From Lingula anatina (Eukaryota; Brachiopoda; Lingulata; Lingulida; Lingulidae): a DNA stretch of 48,454 bases. The notes below the pieces were generated by a model. It had not been told where the DNA came from, did no database searches, and worked only from the letters and a program-made list of their open reading frames with translations. The stretch is taken from the NCBI RefSeq assembly GCF_001039355.2, contig NW_019775735.1:366194-414647 (forward strand), in the 5' to 3' direction. A program made the translations under genes and the position numbers. Positions 1-15,169 of this stretch are shown in pieces; position 1 is the first letter of the stretch; every line of letters starts with the position of its first letter.

Positions 1-3000
1 AGCCTGTTATTTTGTGATTTATGTGAATGTCCGTAATTACCCATGCACAAATTCGTTTCCATCAATGATAGTAGTTCGCGAATGCTCCATCACGCCAAGT
101 GTGAAGACGAGATAAATGGGTTAAAATGTACACGACATGCTCTGCTGGGTTATTATTACATGTCCACCGTGTTATTTGAGCGCTGCAGCTTTTATATCAG
201 CAAAATACACAAAACCGGCAGTGTTTCTTGCTTTATTGCTTCCTTTGTCCGTCTGTCAGTTCCATTCTAGGGATAACCATAGTGTCTGTGTCAGTAGCAA
301 GCAAATAGACGATTCCTTTGAATCATGATATAAAAATCCCATCTGTAGCGTTTTGCAGTTATTCCGTTACATATTTTGTCAATACAATTCGTTTATTATG
401 TAACTTTTGCATGTAGAGTCCTTTGAGCTCGATGAGAATTATGTGGTTTACGGGCCAATGTAATGTTAATGTACATTTTTTTTCTAAAATTAGGTTCACT
501 TTACCACGAAAGATATGAGAGGCGACATTTGATGTTCAGAAGTTCTGATTCAATGTTAGCACCTAACTTTAATACAGCAATCATTATTATACATTAAAGT
601 TGTATCTAATTTTACATTCATCTACCGTTATTTGGTTTCTGTTAATACCAGATCAATGGAACCCATTGTATTTTCACGTTGTAAGCTGGGTGTATTTACA
701 ACATACTATTAAGTAACATATTTTCCCAACCCCTTTTTGCATGTATACATGCAATTAACACAACCTACCACGTGATAAAACTACCTTTTGAAATGTACAA
801 ACCAATATATTTCCAGCCATATGTTTCTCGGTTTATTGCGTCTCGTGATATCTATAGTAAGAGGCGTTTTCTGACTTATCTTTTCTGTGTCACAGCAATT
901 TAAACCCGCTCCCCTGCTCCCTTAAAATACCATCAGAGCAGGAAAGTTTCACAAACCCATTGGACCATTATTTTAAAGATTATAAATTCCCCGGGGAAGG
1001 TATCTCCCCAGGTTCCAACGTCCCTCTTGCCCTTCAAAAAGTCAATGGTGGAAAGTCTTGTAATGAATTGGAAATACACAGCCATGCTTATGCAGGTTCC
1101 TGGCCTATCAGATTCCTTCATCTATCGACAAAAGTTAAAAAAAGGGTTTACGATTAACAGGTTTTAGAGGCAAATTGATCTTGGTAGCTGTAGAAATGGG
1201 AAGAGAAGGCCGTATTGGGTAACAGTGGCAATTCTTAGATAATGACTCGATCTCTGGTTGTAGCTCCTATTTTCCTTGGAGAAGAATAAATAATTATTTG
1301 GGAATCCAATTTCACTGTGAGCAAAAGTTGTCGAATGATTGCACCGCCTACGTAGAGAAGAGAGCAGCCTGTTTAAGGTTAGGCGTCTATTGCGTAGCGT
1401 TTATTCCAAAGCAAAATCATTAATGGTTTTCAAACAAAGTTTTCCGACATCCTATTGTGGTTTTAGCTACAAAATGCTCTTGTTAGTTAGAGAGATTTCT
1501 CCTGTTGCTGCCAATTAATCCCGTTTAATTTGAAATAACCAAACAGTAATTTTATCTACGTAACTAGTTCTGTTTATTTACCAGTTCACCCTGACACAAC
1601 GTAAAACATTTGCGGTTTCCATTGCGTGTGTATTGACATAAACAAAATGTCAACAAAATAGACTCGTTGTAATGCGCTGCTCTCAAATATCCACTCTTGT
1701 ACACCATGTGAAGTACTATCAACAAAATGTCAACACAAATAAAACAACACCTGATACCTTATATGTAAAATACCAAACTGGAAAACATGGGAAGGGTTAT
1801 AAACAAATGTCAAATAGAAACAAAACGAGCAGCTTGGTAAGGGTAGATAAGCAAAACGTGCATAAAATGGCATAGCATTAAACATGCTTATGACCCTATT
1901 TAGGGACAAAATTGGTGCTATTATAGAAATAATTTGTTAGAGTCAAATACACCGCAGCTGTGTCGTTTATGTATATTTCATTTAGATCGAATATAGCTAA
2001 GGTTGAATCCTCATACGGATGTTATATAGTAGAAACGCCACTTGTGATGCAATCGAAGATTTGGTACACAGCGAGACCTTTCAAGCAGTGCGAGCAAAAC
2101 GTGTCAAGATTGACGGTAAAGAAGCCATAAGTTAGAATCACGGTATGGCACGCTAAACCTGTAGACAGCTTAGAATGAGGTTTTTAATGTATAGATCTGA
2201 AAGAATATTCAGTCAAGAGCGTTCGTAAAAAAAGATATAACTAATCAACGTAATTTTTAGAAGTCTGTCATTAAGGACAGCCCGTGTATGTTTTTTTAGA
2301 AGAAAATCTTATTGCACTAGTAACTGAGAATTCATACTGGTTTCTCCTATTGCTCGATATCCCGATTACTTTTTTTCTAACTGAGTTCATTCCAACGTAT
2401 TCACCGCCCCCGTTAAGCAAAACAAAGTGCCAAAGGAAATAAAAACAAAAAGTCAAGTATCACAAGTGACCTCAGTCAGAAAATGGTAAACTAAAAGTCA
2501 GGCAAATTTAAACAAACATGGCAAATACCATCCGCAAACGCAACGACTCGTGAAATTAACTTTGCGGAGCAATACGCTGAAGTGATTAGTTCCTTTCGAA
2601 ATACTAATAGTAAGGAGGGGGTTATGCTGTGCTTCTCACAAGTTAGATACATTTATTTAGCATGTGGTAATGTTTGATAAAATCCGATAACCCAATAACA
2701 TCGACTAAAAAGTATAACTTATTTTGCAATACCTATTCTGAAAGTAAGGGTCACTGTTACTTCAAGGCTGTTACTTCATAATGGAAAGTAATTTCAAAAC
2801 CCCTAGCCATGTTGCTTTCGTATTTTTTTATCAAAAAACAAATTTGTATAATATCCTAAGGAACAAATTAAAACGAGTGATTAGCAAATGGATGACGCAT
2901 AAAGTTTTCATCGTGACAAAAAACCTTGCGTAAGTTTTGTAATTTGGAAATTTGAATCACATTTGTGTGGTGTTTAGATTACGTTTCTATTTGATAGACA

Positions 3001-6000
3001 CGCCGTCATATTGCCCCGCCTTGGGACCTTAGTAAAATGAAATGACACAGGCCTAGCCTTCAGACATTTCAATTGCAAATAACAACATCGGTAATGGTGG
3101 GATCAAAGGTCTCCAAAAATAAAGCAAAGCAATTCGAGGCACCGCTGATTGACATTCAAAGCTTGGCGTAAGCATTGAGAAATCGATCTTTTTTTCTGGC
3201 ATCTTCTATTCAGTAACTTTGCGGCGATTGAATTTAAGCCCTCTTCTCGATATACATTTGACTTCTCCTGCGTCATGCACCTCGCCTGGTAAGCTGCTAC
3301 ACCATCGGTTTTTTTTATTTTTTTCGACTTGACCTTAAGACGCATCCCTGTTAGGAAAAGCAAAGTACCTATGTGTGCAGTGCCCATCTGTCGTATATTT
3401 CAAAATGACCCGTTTTAATTTTTTTTTTTTTTGTAATATCCACCAAATACACACCTTTTGATGGATTTGCTATTGTGATGCTCTGAATATGAAAATGACT
3501 TCAAATGTATGGTGCATATATAGTATGTAATATTTCTGTTTTAATTATTGTTAAATTTGAAGGGTTGTGCGCTTCGAATAACTCGGATCATGAAAAAGGG
3601 AAATATTTAAAAGATAAACATCAAACATTCTTAGTAGATCTGTAAAAGATGTAACAGGGTGATAGGTAAAAAGATGAGTGTTAGACGAAATAATTAATTG
3701 AAATCACAATTAAAAATAACAATAATAATAGATAATGATAATAATGAATATATTATCGTTTGAAACCCAGATTCCCGCAGAAGCAAAACCAATCTCTACC
3801 AAATTACTGCGTCCATTTTAGATACCGAAGAGCAAAAGTAATGATATGATGTCGAAAATAAAGAAAAAGTCTTTGTATTGAATTTTCACTCACACTAGCA
3901 AATTGAGCATTGCATATTATACCAAGTAAAAATAACCCATTCAGCTATCTCAGTGTAAAATATGTAATGAAAATGTCTTGAAGGCCTTCACTGATTCAAC
4001 AATACAAGAATGTTGGTGTAGTTTACAATATATACAATTCTTGTACACAACCGTTGATATTATGGTTGAGGAGAAGAAGGACATTTTGATTTCCACTATG
4101 CATAAAGATGGCCTCGTGTCCCCAGAGAGTAAAAATAACGTGGATAAAGTGAGTCCCACGAGTTACAAACAAGCCTCTCTGTGCTTCACTTGCTGTAAAC
4201 ATTAATATCGAGTCTCTGTTTTAATCAAGCTAAAAGTCTCTCGTTGTAGGCGCAAGTGGGAATTTAAAGCACAAGCGTAGCTGTTAAATTGTTTAAAGCC
4301 AAGTCGTCTGATCCACCTCAAGGTGAGCCAATAGAAAGCACCAGCTCATCAAGTCGGCTATCACGTAGGGGAGTTGAATTCAATTGTCTTTTCCGAACAC
4401 TTTGAATAACCATATTAAGGATGCGGGAAAATGGTTTGGAAAAGACGGATCATCTTTTCGGAATTGCAGTGAAGATGTTTAGTTACAAAATCTAAGACAT
4501 TGTGATTGGCCATTGGCGATGCAGATTTCAAAAAGAGATCAGGTGAATCGGATAGGTGAGGCACCAAACATATGTTTTGTGTTATGATACCTTACGCATT
4601 GCGTTTTAAAAAGTACAACTTCCCAGAGCAGCGTTGGAATTGGTCTTCGAAAAAATCGCAAAAGCCTTTAAAGCATTTCTTACAGAGATAGATCTATGCT
4701 GGTGATACATTAAGTGCCTTTTCTTTACAGCACGTTAAATGGTATGAATGTAAGTATTCCGTAACAAATCTATACACGTAGGTCTTTACAATATTTCGTA
4801 TTGTTTGACATGAATGCGGATTTTAGCTCTAACGCAAGCTTTCAGGGTGTTCATTTAAGTTCCACTTTTTGTTTGCTTATCAACAATTTGCGTTTCCGTA
4901 GCGTTGCAGTACACTTTACTGAGACCGGATTACTACGCTGACAGATGGTGGAGATTTCTGAACCAAGCCGACAAAACGCGGGATATCTTTTGAAACAACT
5001 GTAGACCATTTTGTACTTGAGACGCGTTTTAATTAATGCAGGATAAAGGTTTTCTGTCTAATTTCAGATCTGAATCAATATTGAGCTTCGACGAAGAACA
5101 AATATAGTATAGTAAGTATATGTTTAGACTTCATGTTTTAATCTGTTGAAATATAACTAAAATTTGAATGTATATAATGAAAAGTTAAGCAAGTCGTTTT
5201 GTATTATTCATACTCTGTTACAATCATACTGCATACTGTGAATCATCTAATTTGCCTGTAAAACAAGTAACTCACATTTGTATAAGAATTACAAGTCCCT
5301 TGAAACAGAATGAGTGTCCTTGAAAAGCACTGTTCAGAGTCCAAATAAATAGATAACATCATTAGCTGATCAGGTCTATAGATATCAATATACAGGTACG
5401 TGTATCTAAAAACCCATTTTAATTACAGGTGATTTAGACAACAAATCAGATGACTTGTCCTGTCGAAGATCAACAAACCACAAAATCCTTTGGATGGTTT
5501 CAATCAACATCAATCAATAATATATAGGCAAACTGATAGATTTTTGCCCATTTCCCACAACGTTCTGGAGTTAGAACAAGAAGTAAGTTTATTGCCATCC
5601 TGTTCATCGTTTTGACGAAAAATCTTTGATTAAAACCATTGTCAAAATGTAAATAAGGTAACTGCACAGGTATCTTCATAAGTTTTACATTTCATGAGCA
5701 CGCTGATAATAAGTTTTCTTTTTCAAAAACGTCTTAAAACATATAACAAAATAGGTTTTATTTATTACACATGAGTGTTCATTTTCGATGTTGTTTGTCA
5801 AACACGTTCACCAGAACATTGGCAAACGTTATTGCTGCAAGCACAATTCTCTCACCTATTTTTGGCATGTCGGGGCCAAATGTTGAATGGATTTTTACAA
5901 ATGACAAGAGCATCAACATTTATTTCTGTCCTTGTCAGTCTTTACGTGTATAGACATAGATCTACGTCATATTATAGTAAATAAAACCCAGTATGTTTCG

Positions 6001-6175
6001 GTTAGAAACGGTGGTTGATAGCAGGGGGACACCCCCAATACTCTTGACAAGTAGAAATAATTCAAAACATGTACACAATAGAATACGCAAAGTGTTAAGA
6101 AGCGTCAATGTTTGACGTTTTGCTCATTAAACTACTTTGTTTATAATGTACATGTTCATAAGAAATAGAAGTTAA

Positions 6176-6176
<1 letters not shown>
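1..6176. other. Upstream intergenic DNA, no gene recognised
   Basis: This is AT-rich single-copy-looking DNA. Reading frames are all under 100 codons and none shows a recognisable domain. A loosely repeated AACAAAATGTCAA-like motif occurs at about 1640-1660, 1720-1735 and 1801-1813. AGGTGA is repeated at 4541-4546 and 4554-4559 with 7-base spacing, which is not a canonical nuclear-receptor spacing. No RNA gene is seen. Confidence 0.6.

Positions 6177-6217
<41 letters not shown>
6177..6217. repeat. (TA)n microsatellite
   Basis: An uninterrupted alternating TA tract of about 41 bases. Confidence 0.97.
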
Positions 6218-6220
<3 letters not shown>

Positions 6221-8953
6221 AAATTTTCAGTTAAACTTTTGCCACGCATTGCATATTCACGATATGTTTATCTAATTATTGTTTCATATTTTAATCTTAA
6301 ACCTCGTGCAGTGAATATTCAATGAAACTCAAGAGAGAGTCTTTTTAATATGTTAAATTTATTCATGCATATTTTATGTCGACACTAAAACCATAACCAG
6401 AGAGAACGTGTTCAGAAATAGAACATCCTGGAGGCGTATGCATATGTGTTTGACACAATAGATATACTCTGTATTTATTTAGATAAGATAGCCCTTTTAT
6501 GACAAATATATAATATAAAATAAGGAAACACCCGGTAACAGATGCAATGTTAATTGATTTTGAAAAATCTAAAAGTTATTATATTTTAAAATGACTGTTC
6601 CTTTAAATATGCGTTTCACCTGCCGATTTCTATTCTCTAAATGGGGACACAAATTGTTTTTTTTTTTACAAATTAACTTCAGAAAGCGTATTATTTCTCC
6701 TTTAAAGTCTTACTTGGACTACTCTGTTTTAGGAATATGACACATATATTAGCTAGAAACGAGAGACACTAGTCAGAAAAACGTCAGTGTAAAATAAGAA
6801 GATGCAGTGGTACTTTGACTATGTGATCAATTCAGAAAGCAACAGAAAAGTACTGTCTTTCTTTTTTTTTCTGTATTATTGCTCATGATACCGCCTGCGA
6901 TTGCACTTTCTTTTTCTTTAGAAGATGAACTTGCACTAGTTCCAACGTTCGCAAAAAAAAAAAAAAAAAAAAAAAAGAGAGAGAACGCAATCTCAGACGC
7001 ATTTTGCATAGTCTATCTACATTTGACCCGGTGCTTTTCTTTTCAATAAATGTCAAGGAAAACGGTATCAAATTAAACAGTTGGACAACCCAAGAAGAAA
7101 GGTCAACCCTCCACGTTAAATCAAATAACGGTATAAAAGCGCGAACTGCAACACCAAGAGGCGGGAAGCCGCGTGCAGTTGCAATAAGGGGCAACTGAAA
7201 AAGTCAATAGATCAAGTCAGTGAAATTATTTCTACTTCTAGTTCATTGATCTGCAAATCGATTTTGCAGAAAGCGGGTCATAAATGCGAAATGAGCTTTC
7301 TAGTCTGGGGATGTCGAAAAAATTGGAATTTTGCTGGGGGATATTTCTTCTTTTATGAGATAGAAAAAGGAATTGCTATTTAGGTTGAGTGCAACCGCAC
7401 TAGTAAAAAAAGTGTTTTTCCTAATCGTGGAATAACAATTTTAAAATTGTGGAGATTCACCATTAACAAACACTTTGCTCGGTCAAAAAGGATAAGGAAA
7501 TTGCACGTTTTGTTTTTCACGCCACTTTATGTCGTGTTTATTCTTTTATTCAAAATGGTTTTCTGTCCTATCAAGTAAAGACCGAGATTAAAATAATATT
7601 AAAAAAAAACTATGTACATTGAGATACGTCTTGTCCATGGCCAGATCTTATATGGCAATTCTAATACCAAGACATTTATCCCCGTCATACTATGAGAAAA
7701 CCCACGCATTTCTTCATTTTAAATAAAAAATGAATAAATTTGAATAAACAAAAAAAAGTTGAGGTAAGGTACAGTATTACATGGTCGTCGTCGACAAAGA
7801 AATTTCAACTGAGCCTTGAAGTCAAGTCATGTTTATACATTCCAAAGATAAGCCACTTGGCGTGAGAGGAATTAGAAAAAAAATATTCTAGACTAGTTCA
7901 CAACTCATTCTCTCATGTGCTGCCAAAGTTGTTCTTTATGAATGGAGGTCGCAGTTTGAGTTGGGACCTCGTGTGGAGAATTGCATCTTTTTAAACAGCA
8001 GGTTTTCATGATGGGTTGTTGTAGTAAGAAGATTGATGACTCTCTGTATCTAAGAGAAAACCATGGACATATTTCACTTCAGCCAACTATATACATGGCA
8101 TTTACGCTTCTGCTCTACGGAACGTCCCACTTCTTCGATTTAAGACTAAATGGCCATTTATGGGGAGGAAAATTGGCATGATTACACTGAAAGCCTTTCT
8201 CTGAAACACTTTCGTTTGTTTATTAATCCAATTATTTCAAATGGACTTCTAATCTTATGATATTGCAGTTATAGGCACTTAAAAGGTATTTTCCTCGCGT
8301 ATATAGCTTTTATTTACGTGTTACTCGTACATCTATTGGCGAAATAATGCAATTTTGTCTCAGAAGACTATATTTTACTAATCTTCTTGATGCAAACATC
8401 GAATCTTAAACTGTGCCAACAAATATAAATTTGGTTTGATACCGAGAGCGAATGGTCAGAATACATTTCAGTTTCAAAAAAATGATTTTTTGAATGACTC
8501 TTACATTAAAGGTATACAGAAATTTTATTGTGGGCATCAGCAAATAAATAAAATATGAAAGTAAAATAGATACAATAATGGCCTAATAAATAAGCAATGC
8601 ATGGGCTTCATGAAATCGGTTGAATTTTTATTTGTCCTATTTCATATAGACATAACATGTGCGTATATTCTCGGAGGAATGCTGCACGCTTCTTAAATGA
8701 TGATAGTATACCCTGCTGAATATTATCATATTTGAGGAGAGGTAAAATGAAAAAAAAAAGATTTAAAATGGGTGTACCCTATGCCTAAACTCTAATAAAA
8801 ATGACGTCGTGCATCGGCATTGTACATTCACATAAGAGTTTTGAACACGACAAAAAGATGGTGGGTTACAACTAAAAAGCGTTTCAAAGACCGGGAAAGA
8901 TAACTTATTCTGTTTACTCGTTTTCGAACAACATCTCAATTGAAATGATAGGA

Positions 8954-8984
8954 GACAAAAGACATTGATTTGTAGTCTTTTGTC
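8954..8984. other. Short perfect stem-loop
   Basis: GACAAAAGAC (8954-8963) is the exact reverse complement of GTCTTTTGTC (8975-8984), with an 11-base loop. It is too short for a microRNA precursor and is probably fortuitous. Confidence 0.5.
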
Positions 8985-9460
8985 CTAATTACTATGTTAT
9001 TTTACAGCCTCTTCTTAACTTATATGTTTAACCTAGAGTATTTAAAATGAAATTTTGATAATAGACCTCATATTTCTGCCTTCAACCCTGAATAGCGACT
9101 TTGATATTCCTAGGCGTTGTACTCTGCTAATATAATCCAACTAGAGTTGTGATAATGCTCAATTTTAAGGAAAAGATAATTGTTGTCTTATTTCTATAAT
9201 TTATATAAAGTAGTTAAGTAGGTTTGGTAGACACTGCAACTGATAATCTCAATTCATAAATAAATAGATACATTTTATATCAAGGACAAATTGCACTAGT
9301 ATAAAAACAAAGCAGTGCTTGCGTGGTTACTTAGGTTTTAGGTAAGATACGGTAGCCCTTCGCTGACCAAAGGCACTGGAGGGAAAAATAATTCCAAATT
9401 TGACGGTTAGGTTACGAAATTAAGCAAATTAAAATTTTTATGTATTCTTTATTTATAAAC

Positions 9461-9474
9461 TCTCTTTCTTTCTC

Positions 9475-9512
<38 letters not shown>
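9461..9512. repeat. (CT)n microsatellite
   Basis: A nearly pure CT tract with a few interruptions. Confidence 0.97.
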
Positions 9513-10400
9513 CCCTTGTGTGGTGTGTGCGTACTAAAGAAATATTTTTCACCACACCTGTAAATTCCCACATAGATGTGAACGCCAATGACAAGACCAC
9601 CTGTTTTTAAAACACGTTTTCTGTGAAATTAACCCTAATTACAAGATGGTATGACCAAACACAGTCTGTTCTATTTTCCACAAACGTTTTATTCCGTCCC
9701 ATATTGTTCAAGTGCAATTAAACGTTTAGTACTAGTTTGTGATTAAAACCGCGTGCCTATTTTAAAATCATTGAGAAAATGACAAATAATTATTGACATA
9801 AATAGCGAATATCTGACCATTGACAAAAAAAGCATATATCTGAACATATGTAAGTGCTTTTCACACATATTTTAACACAACTAGCAAATTTATCCAGTTT
9901 AAAGAAAATGTCAATAATGATGTCAAAACATTCGCTTTAAGATGGGAAAAAAAAAAAGAGAAAGACTCAGTTCAATTCTTAATTACGTGCCATGGGACGT
10001 ATTCCTTAATGGAGACCAGGGCGTTCTAGGACACTGAAGCGCTTAGTCTCTCTCCCTTTTTTTTTCTTAAAGTGGGGTCGTTTTGCGCTAACTCTTGTAC
10101 GGCACCTTGTTTGAGTGATAGCTGTATTGTGTGTTTTTCCATCATCCATCACGCGCTACATCTGCCGCGGTGTTGTGACTATTTATCTTACTTAGGGCGG
10201 CTTTAACTTAATATTAGCACCGTCTGCTTCTTAAAGGCTGGTCATAATGCAAAAAGAAGAAAAAAAAGACAGAGCCATTTGACACATTTGTGGAGTTTCT
10301 GGGACATTCGGGGAAAAACGCGTAAAAGTGTGTTTCGAGAAATGTGTGGCAAAATAGTGAAGAAATACAGCAAACCATCATCACTGTGACTGGTGTATTC

Positions 10401-10403
<3 letters not shown>

Positions 10404-10445
<42 letters not shown>
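10404..10445. repeat. (GA)n microsatellite
   Basis: A pure GA tract of about 42 bases. Confidence 0.97.
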
Positions 10446-10448
<3 letters not shown>

Positions 10449-10761
10449 TGATATATAGCCTTTCTTTCTTACAACCCATAAGTCTAAAATAAAAAAAAAG
10501 AAATGTTTCTTGATTGCCACGAAGCGTTACGTCTCATTTGACTATAAATGATAATTTGCAAAAAAAAAAAAAAATTCTCTCCAAGTTAAACTGAGCCTCC
10601 TCGTACAAGAAGACGGTAAAATGACAACATTATAAACTCGCCTTTTCTCTTAGATGCATGGTAGTAGGATGCATAGGAATAACAGGAAATCGTAATAAGA
10701 AACCTAGTTTTAATGTTGGATAATTTTTCATCGATCACAAATAAGAAACGCTTATCATTAC

Positions 10762-10806
<45 letters not shown>
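10762..10806. repeat. (TTA)n microsatellite
   Basis: A pure trinucleotide tract of about 15 units. Minus-strand poly-Ile frames over it are artefacts. Confidence 0.97.
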
Positions 10807-10807
<1 letters not shown>

Positions 10808-13600
10808 GGCGTACATGTGTAACACATTATCCGAATATTATAAGACCGTAGAAAAATGTAGCTAAAATATTTAATTGCAATTATATTGATACGTTTCGGG
10901 AAATAGGGCGCTTCAAAACATGAGTAATTTTGACCTCCTTAAAACGAGCAATAGCTACATCGGCACAATGCTTGACAACAAACAAGTAACGCATGGATAA
11001 GTTTTCGATATCTAGTCGTTGTATGTCACCTCGCCAAGTATATGTGTCAGGGTTTGGTTATAGGCAGTTTGCCGGGCTATGTGTGAACCGCTGTACACGG
11101 ATGCGGTAAGCTTTCAAGAAGTAATTGGAGCTGAAATAAAACCCTCCTCTTATTTCACTCCACTCCGTGCTGTCAACAATGATGTATGTGCCCTGGTAAC
11201 AAGATCAATGAATATATACTACACAACAAAAAAAGGAGGGACGCGACGGAATGCTAGCAGTTAAGGGTGTAAATTACTATAAATGTTTGTGTCATGTGTA
11301 CAGTTTTGGCTGTATTTTCTACCTTATAGCATTAGGGTTAAGAATGTTACTTTGAAGCCATGCTTTGAGCATTTTTACACGGTTGTTTATGTAATTCTGA
11401 ATTGGAATTAAATGTTTACTTTTTTGCTGAACTGCCTGGTGTACAAAAACGACAGGGAAATCCCACGCGAGGGTTCTCATGTTTTCTGTTTAACTTGATC
11501 GAAATAAATGACATGGTTTTTATTTCAGCTTAAAGTTTACATTGCTTTATTTCTTGCTTCATTTTTGTCTACATGTATTACTTTTAAAATTCATTCTGTT
11601 AAACTGAATTCAGTATTTCTAAACTTGATACATTTATTTAAAAATCAGCAATAAATCGCATTTTATAGAAATACCATCAAAGGCAAGTGATAATATGTGA
11701 TGTTTGGGCATAATAGTTAATAAAAATGAACCATAAAACGATATGGCCGACGACAGAAATATGACAATGCCCGCCCATGTAAAAAAAATGGAAAAGTCAA
11801 TTGTCACTCTCTCATTCATCAGCGTCTAGCTGCATATATTTATGAGGAAAACGGAAGGAAAACTCTTTTGCCGGGTAAGGTTTCCCCGCCTCTCCCGGTA
11901 TGAAAATAACTGCAGCGTGTTTAAATGCATAGAATTAATGCAAGGAGAAGGGAAAGAGAGGTAGATGTATTTGAAAAGGTCAGGGGGATAGGGAGAAGAA
12001 GAAAAATACGTGTAGGAGCCACAGTTAGATTTTCTATATGTGCTTGTCTTTATTTTTCATCTTCTGTTTTTCTTCTGTTTTTCTTCTGAGTTATATTTTT
12101 TTTTCGTTCCCAAATATACCGTTTTATTCCATCTAAAATAATCCTCGTCTACTTTATAAAGCTAATTGAACTATTCCACAGTTATATATTTGTGCTTTAT
12201 TTGTCAAAATAAAAAATAAATATATATATGATAATAATTATAATAATATATGGTGGATCAAAGTGTGATTTCATCATATAATTTAAAATTAAACGATATC
12301 TCGTCTCCAAGACCGCCCTACTGTTTTTTCTTATGTAGCTTGGTAATGCAAGCTTACTTTGTCCCATTTAGGACCTCATTATTTATAAAACACTCGCTTA
12401 ATTTTTCTATATATGTATCAATTTCCGTTGGGCATAAACAATACTCGGCAAATTCCACAACAAAATGAACTATGTCGCGTATTTTGATTCTATCGTGTAT
12501 TGAGGAGAAGCTAGGCGCCAAGCTCGGCAATTTAATCTCTCTCTATGCGGGTAATTTTAGAAACTCGTTTTAAGCTTACTACGGAATTTTAAATAGCGAG
12601 ACTATTGTTTATTGCAAGACTATTTACACTGAACGTCATAATCAGTGCGTAATATACCTAACCACCGGTAGAAAATAAAGAATGTTTTCCAGTATTCTTA
12701 TTACATATACAAGAGGCAGTGACAAGTTGTGACTAGCCCTGTTGGATGCTAAAACAGGGTCTTTTTGTGCAACATCGGTGCGAAAATGAAGGCATTTCCA
12801 TACTAAAAAGAAAACCATCTGCAAGCATTCTCCTGTAGAAATACGGACAAAGCAAGCGCTGATATGGGTTTTAGCAAACTGCACCTCGTGCACTTGCGAT
12901 ATGATACAGAAGACTGTATTCCCTCGTGGGGAAAACCGCTTCAGATGGGTTCTGGCACTGACTTCCGACTCCTCCTACGTGTCAAACGGGACTTCTGAAA
13001 CAACTCTAGGCACGGGCTGACAGAATGCCAAATTTAATCAAAGTGCTTTGAGGGAAGGGTGAGGGAATTCATGTAGGCAAGGCAAATCCTCCAGTTACGC
13101 ATATTTGAATTGAAAATGCCAATTGTAACTGCAAGCAGCATTAAAAATCGATGGTTTCTTAGAGTTCGCATCTGATGAAGGTTAAAGTCTTATTGATTTT
13201 GGTCATTTTCCAGAGAATTCCGTGAATAAATAAGCACCCCAGTCAGCCTCTTAAGGAAATGAAAAAACAGAAATAGCATGATCGTGAAATTAAATATCTC
13301 TTTCTCAATGCTTTTATTTTATTTTTTTTCTGCATAGCTCGCGGAAGGCTGAAAATCTGATAAATACATTTCAGTCTCGACGCTTCTCGAAATTTTATCC
13401 TTTAGACTTTCCCTATCGCAAACTCTTATATGATATTTATATTATATCGAATTTAATCGGGATGTTTACTTTCTTCGTGTTATTCAATTTAAAATGTGCC
13501 AAACATATCAAAGGTCATCTGTAGGGTATCGATATTTTAATCTCAAAAACATGTTACCAAAACCACCACGTACGCTGATATCGCACATAAATAAGTAAAT

Positions 13601-13626
13601 AACAACAACAACAACAACAACAACAA
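13601..13626. repeat. (AAC)n microsatellite
   Basis: A short AAC tract. Confidence 0.95.
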
Positions 13627-14156
13627 AAACCACAATAATGAATGTCTACGAAATTAATTCGAACAAGAAATTTCAAAAATGTCGCCCGCCAATCTCTTTA
13701 TTTAAACATCTGCACCAAGTCTGGCTTTCGCGGTCGCTTCTTCCCAATTATAGAACACTCCTACAATATAGCAAGCCAGCGCGCTTTCTTTGGCCACTTT
13801 GATGTCTGCAAATCTCTTCTCCGTACAGATTTTGTTCTTTTTGTGGGAGACAAAGAGTCGTTTTATGGGTAGGCAACACAAAACATGACACTGCTTATCG
13901 ATGTCAGTGCAGCGTGAGGCCTACGAATAACAGATGATTTATCGCGAAAAGATGAAGTATAATGAAACTACCCCGCGTCGGCGGGAGGAGCTTATCCTGA
14001 CAGCCATTTAATGAAATGTTATAAATTGTAGAAATACTTTAATTGAATGTTTCAGTGCAGAGATTTTATCTTTATTGGGTATCTGCACGATATGGGAATG
14101 TAAATAGATATTTTTTGAAAGTTGGCGTATGTTATTTTGATTTATGTATTTTAACA

Positions 14157-14170
14157 AAGGTGTTTGTGTT

Positions 14171-14230
<60 letters not shown>

Positions 14231-15031
14231 AATATAATATACATGTATTTAGATAATAAATGCAGGAGGACTAAGTGAACAGTTATGGTGACGCTGTTAG
14301 ATCTTCCAGTCTTCGACATTCTTATTCTATTTCTTATCCACCTCCCATGTTGACCTATGTTTGGTGATAATAACGCAGCTTCCCGAACATTACGAAGATT
14401 GTTATTTTGCGTGATGCACATTTCTATCTGTTCACTCATTCTCGTATGGTATGCCCATGAGCTTTGCCGTGAGAAGGGTAAAAGAAGGGGAATGAAAAAA
14501 TATGAGTATAAAGTGGAAAAAAATGCAATCTCCAACACGTTTGACACCCACACCAACTTGCTGGTCACGCTCGGTTGGCGGCGCACAAGACTTTAAAACG
14601 AGGTCATCCTCAAAATGCCGCGTCAATCATTATGCTTCATATGAAACGTTCATGACGAATTATTTTCTAATCCTGGCCCAGCTGTTCTTAAACAAGCTGG
14701 CGGCGGCCCAGGCATGTTATATTTGGCCCATAGTTCGTCTAATGTAAAGGTAAGTTCCCTGTAACGTGGCCTCGAAGGAAAGGCGTTGTCTTTGGTCAGC
14801 TTGGTAATCGCATTGGGTGCCATACGTGTTCTTACCTGTGAAATGTCCACCTTGAGTCGGGGTTTCTTTCTCCTTTTTTAATTTTAGACATAGCTGTATG
14901 TATATACATTTAACATCAACATGTTTTAACTATTTCTGTTATGTCATATAGGGTCACCTTTGTGTTCTTCGAGTGTGTTAAAGTCCCGTGCCATAGAATA
15001 GTTTCAATGTGTGTTCAGCGCGTGTTCAATA

Positions 15032-15072
<41 letters not shown>

Positions 15073-15097
15073 GCGTGTGCTCTTGTGCACGCATTCT
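14157..15097 (+). repeat. Direct duplication A, copy 1
   Basis: This block starts with a (TG)n(AG)n microsatellite and runs through unique sequence into a TG tract, ending at the single N at 15098. It is repeated with scattered substitutions and small indels in copy 2 immediately after the N. For example, GCAGGAGGACTAAGTG here reads GCAGGACGACTTAGTG in copy 2. No coding content is recognisable. Confidence 0.93.
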
Positions 15098-15098
15098 N

Positions 15099-15103
15099 AA
15101 GGG

Positions 15104-15169
<66 letters not shown>

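Larger units (their letters stand above)
6218..14156. other. Upstream intergenic DNA with scattered simple repeats
   Basis: No gene is recognised. It contains a poly-A tract running into GA (6953-6985), CT and GA tracts, an ATT tract and an AAC tract (listed separately). A TATAAAAG element lies at about 7132-7139, in front of a GC-richer stretch but with no convincing transcription unit after it. A 10-bp stem-loop lies at 8954-8984. T-rich tandem TCTTCTGTTTTT units lie near 12058-12089. Confidence 0.6.

Noticed and set aside
4541-4559. Two AGGTGA half-sites suggesting a retinoic-acid response element.
   Set aside because: The 7-base spacing does not fit DR1, DR2 or DR5.
7131-7200. TATAAAAG followed by a GC-richer stretch, like a core promoter.
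   Set aside because: No recognisable coding or RNA gene follows; a lone TATA match is expected by chance.
14008-14586. A 192-codon minus-strand frame.
   Set aside because: It is kept open by the TG/AG microsatellite (Ser-Leu and Thr-His runs). The rest has no domain, and the allelic copy does not preserve the full frame.
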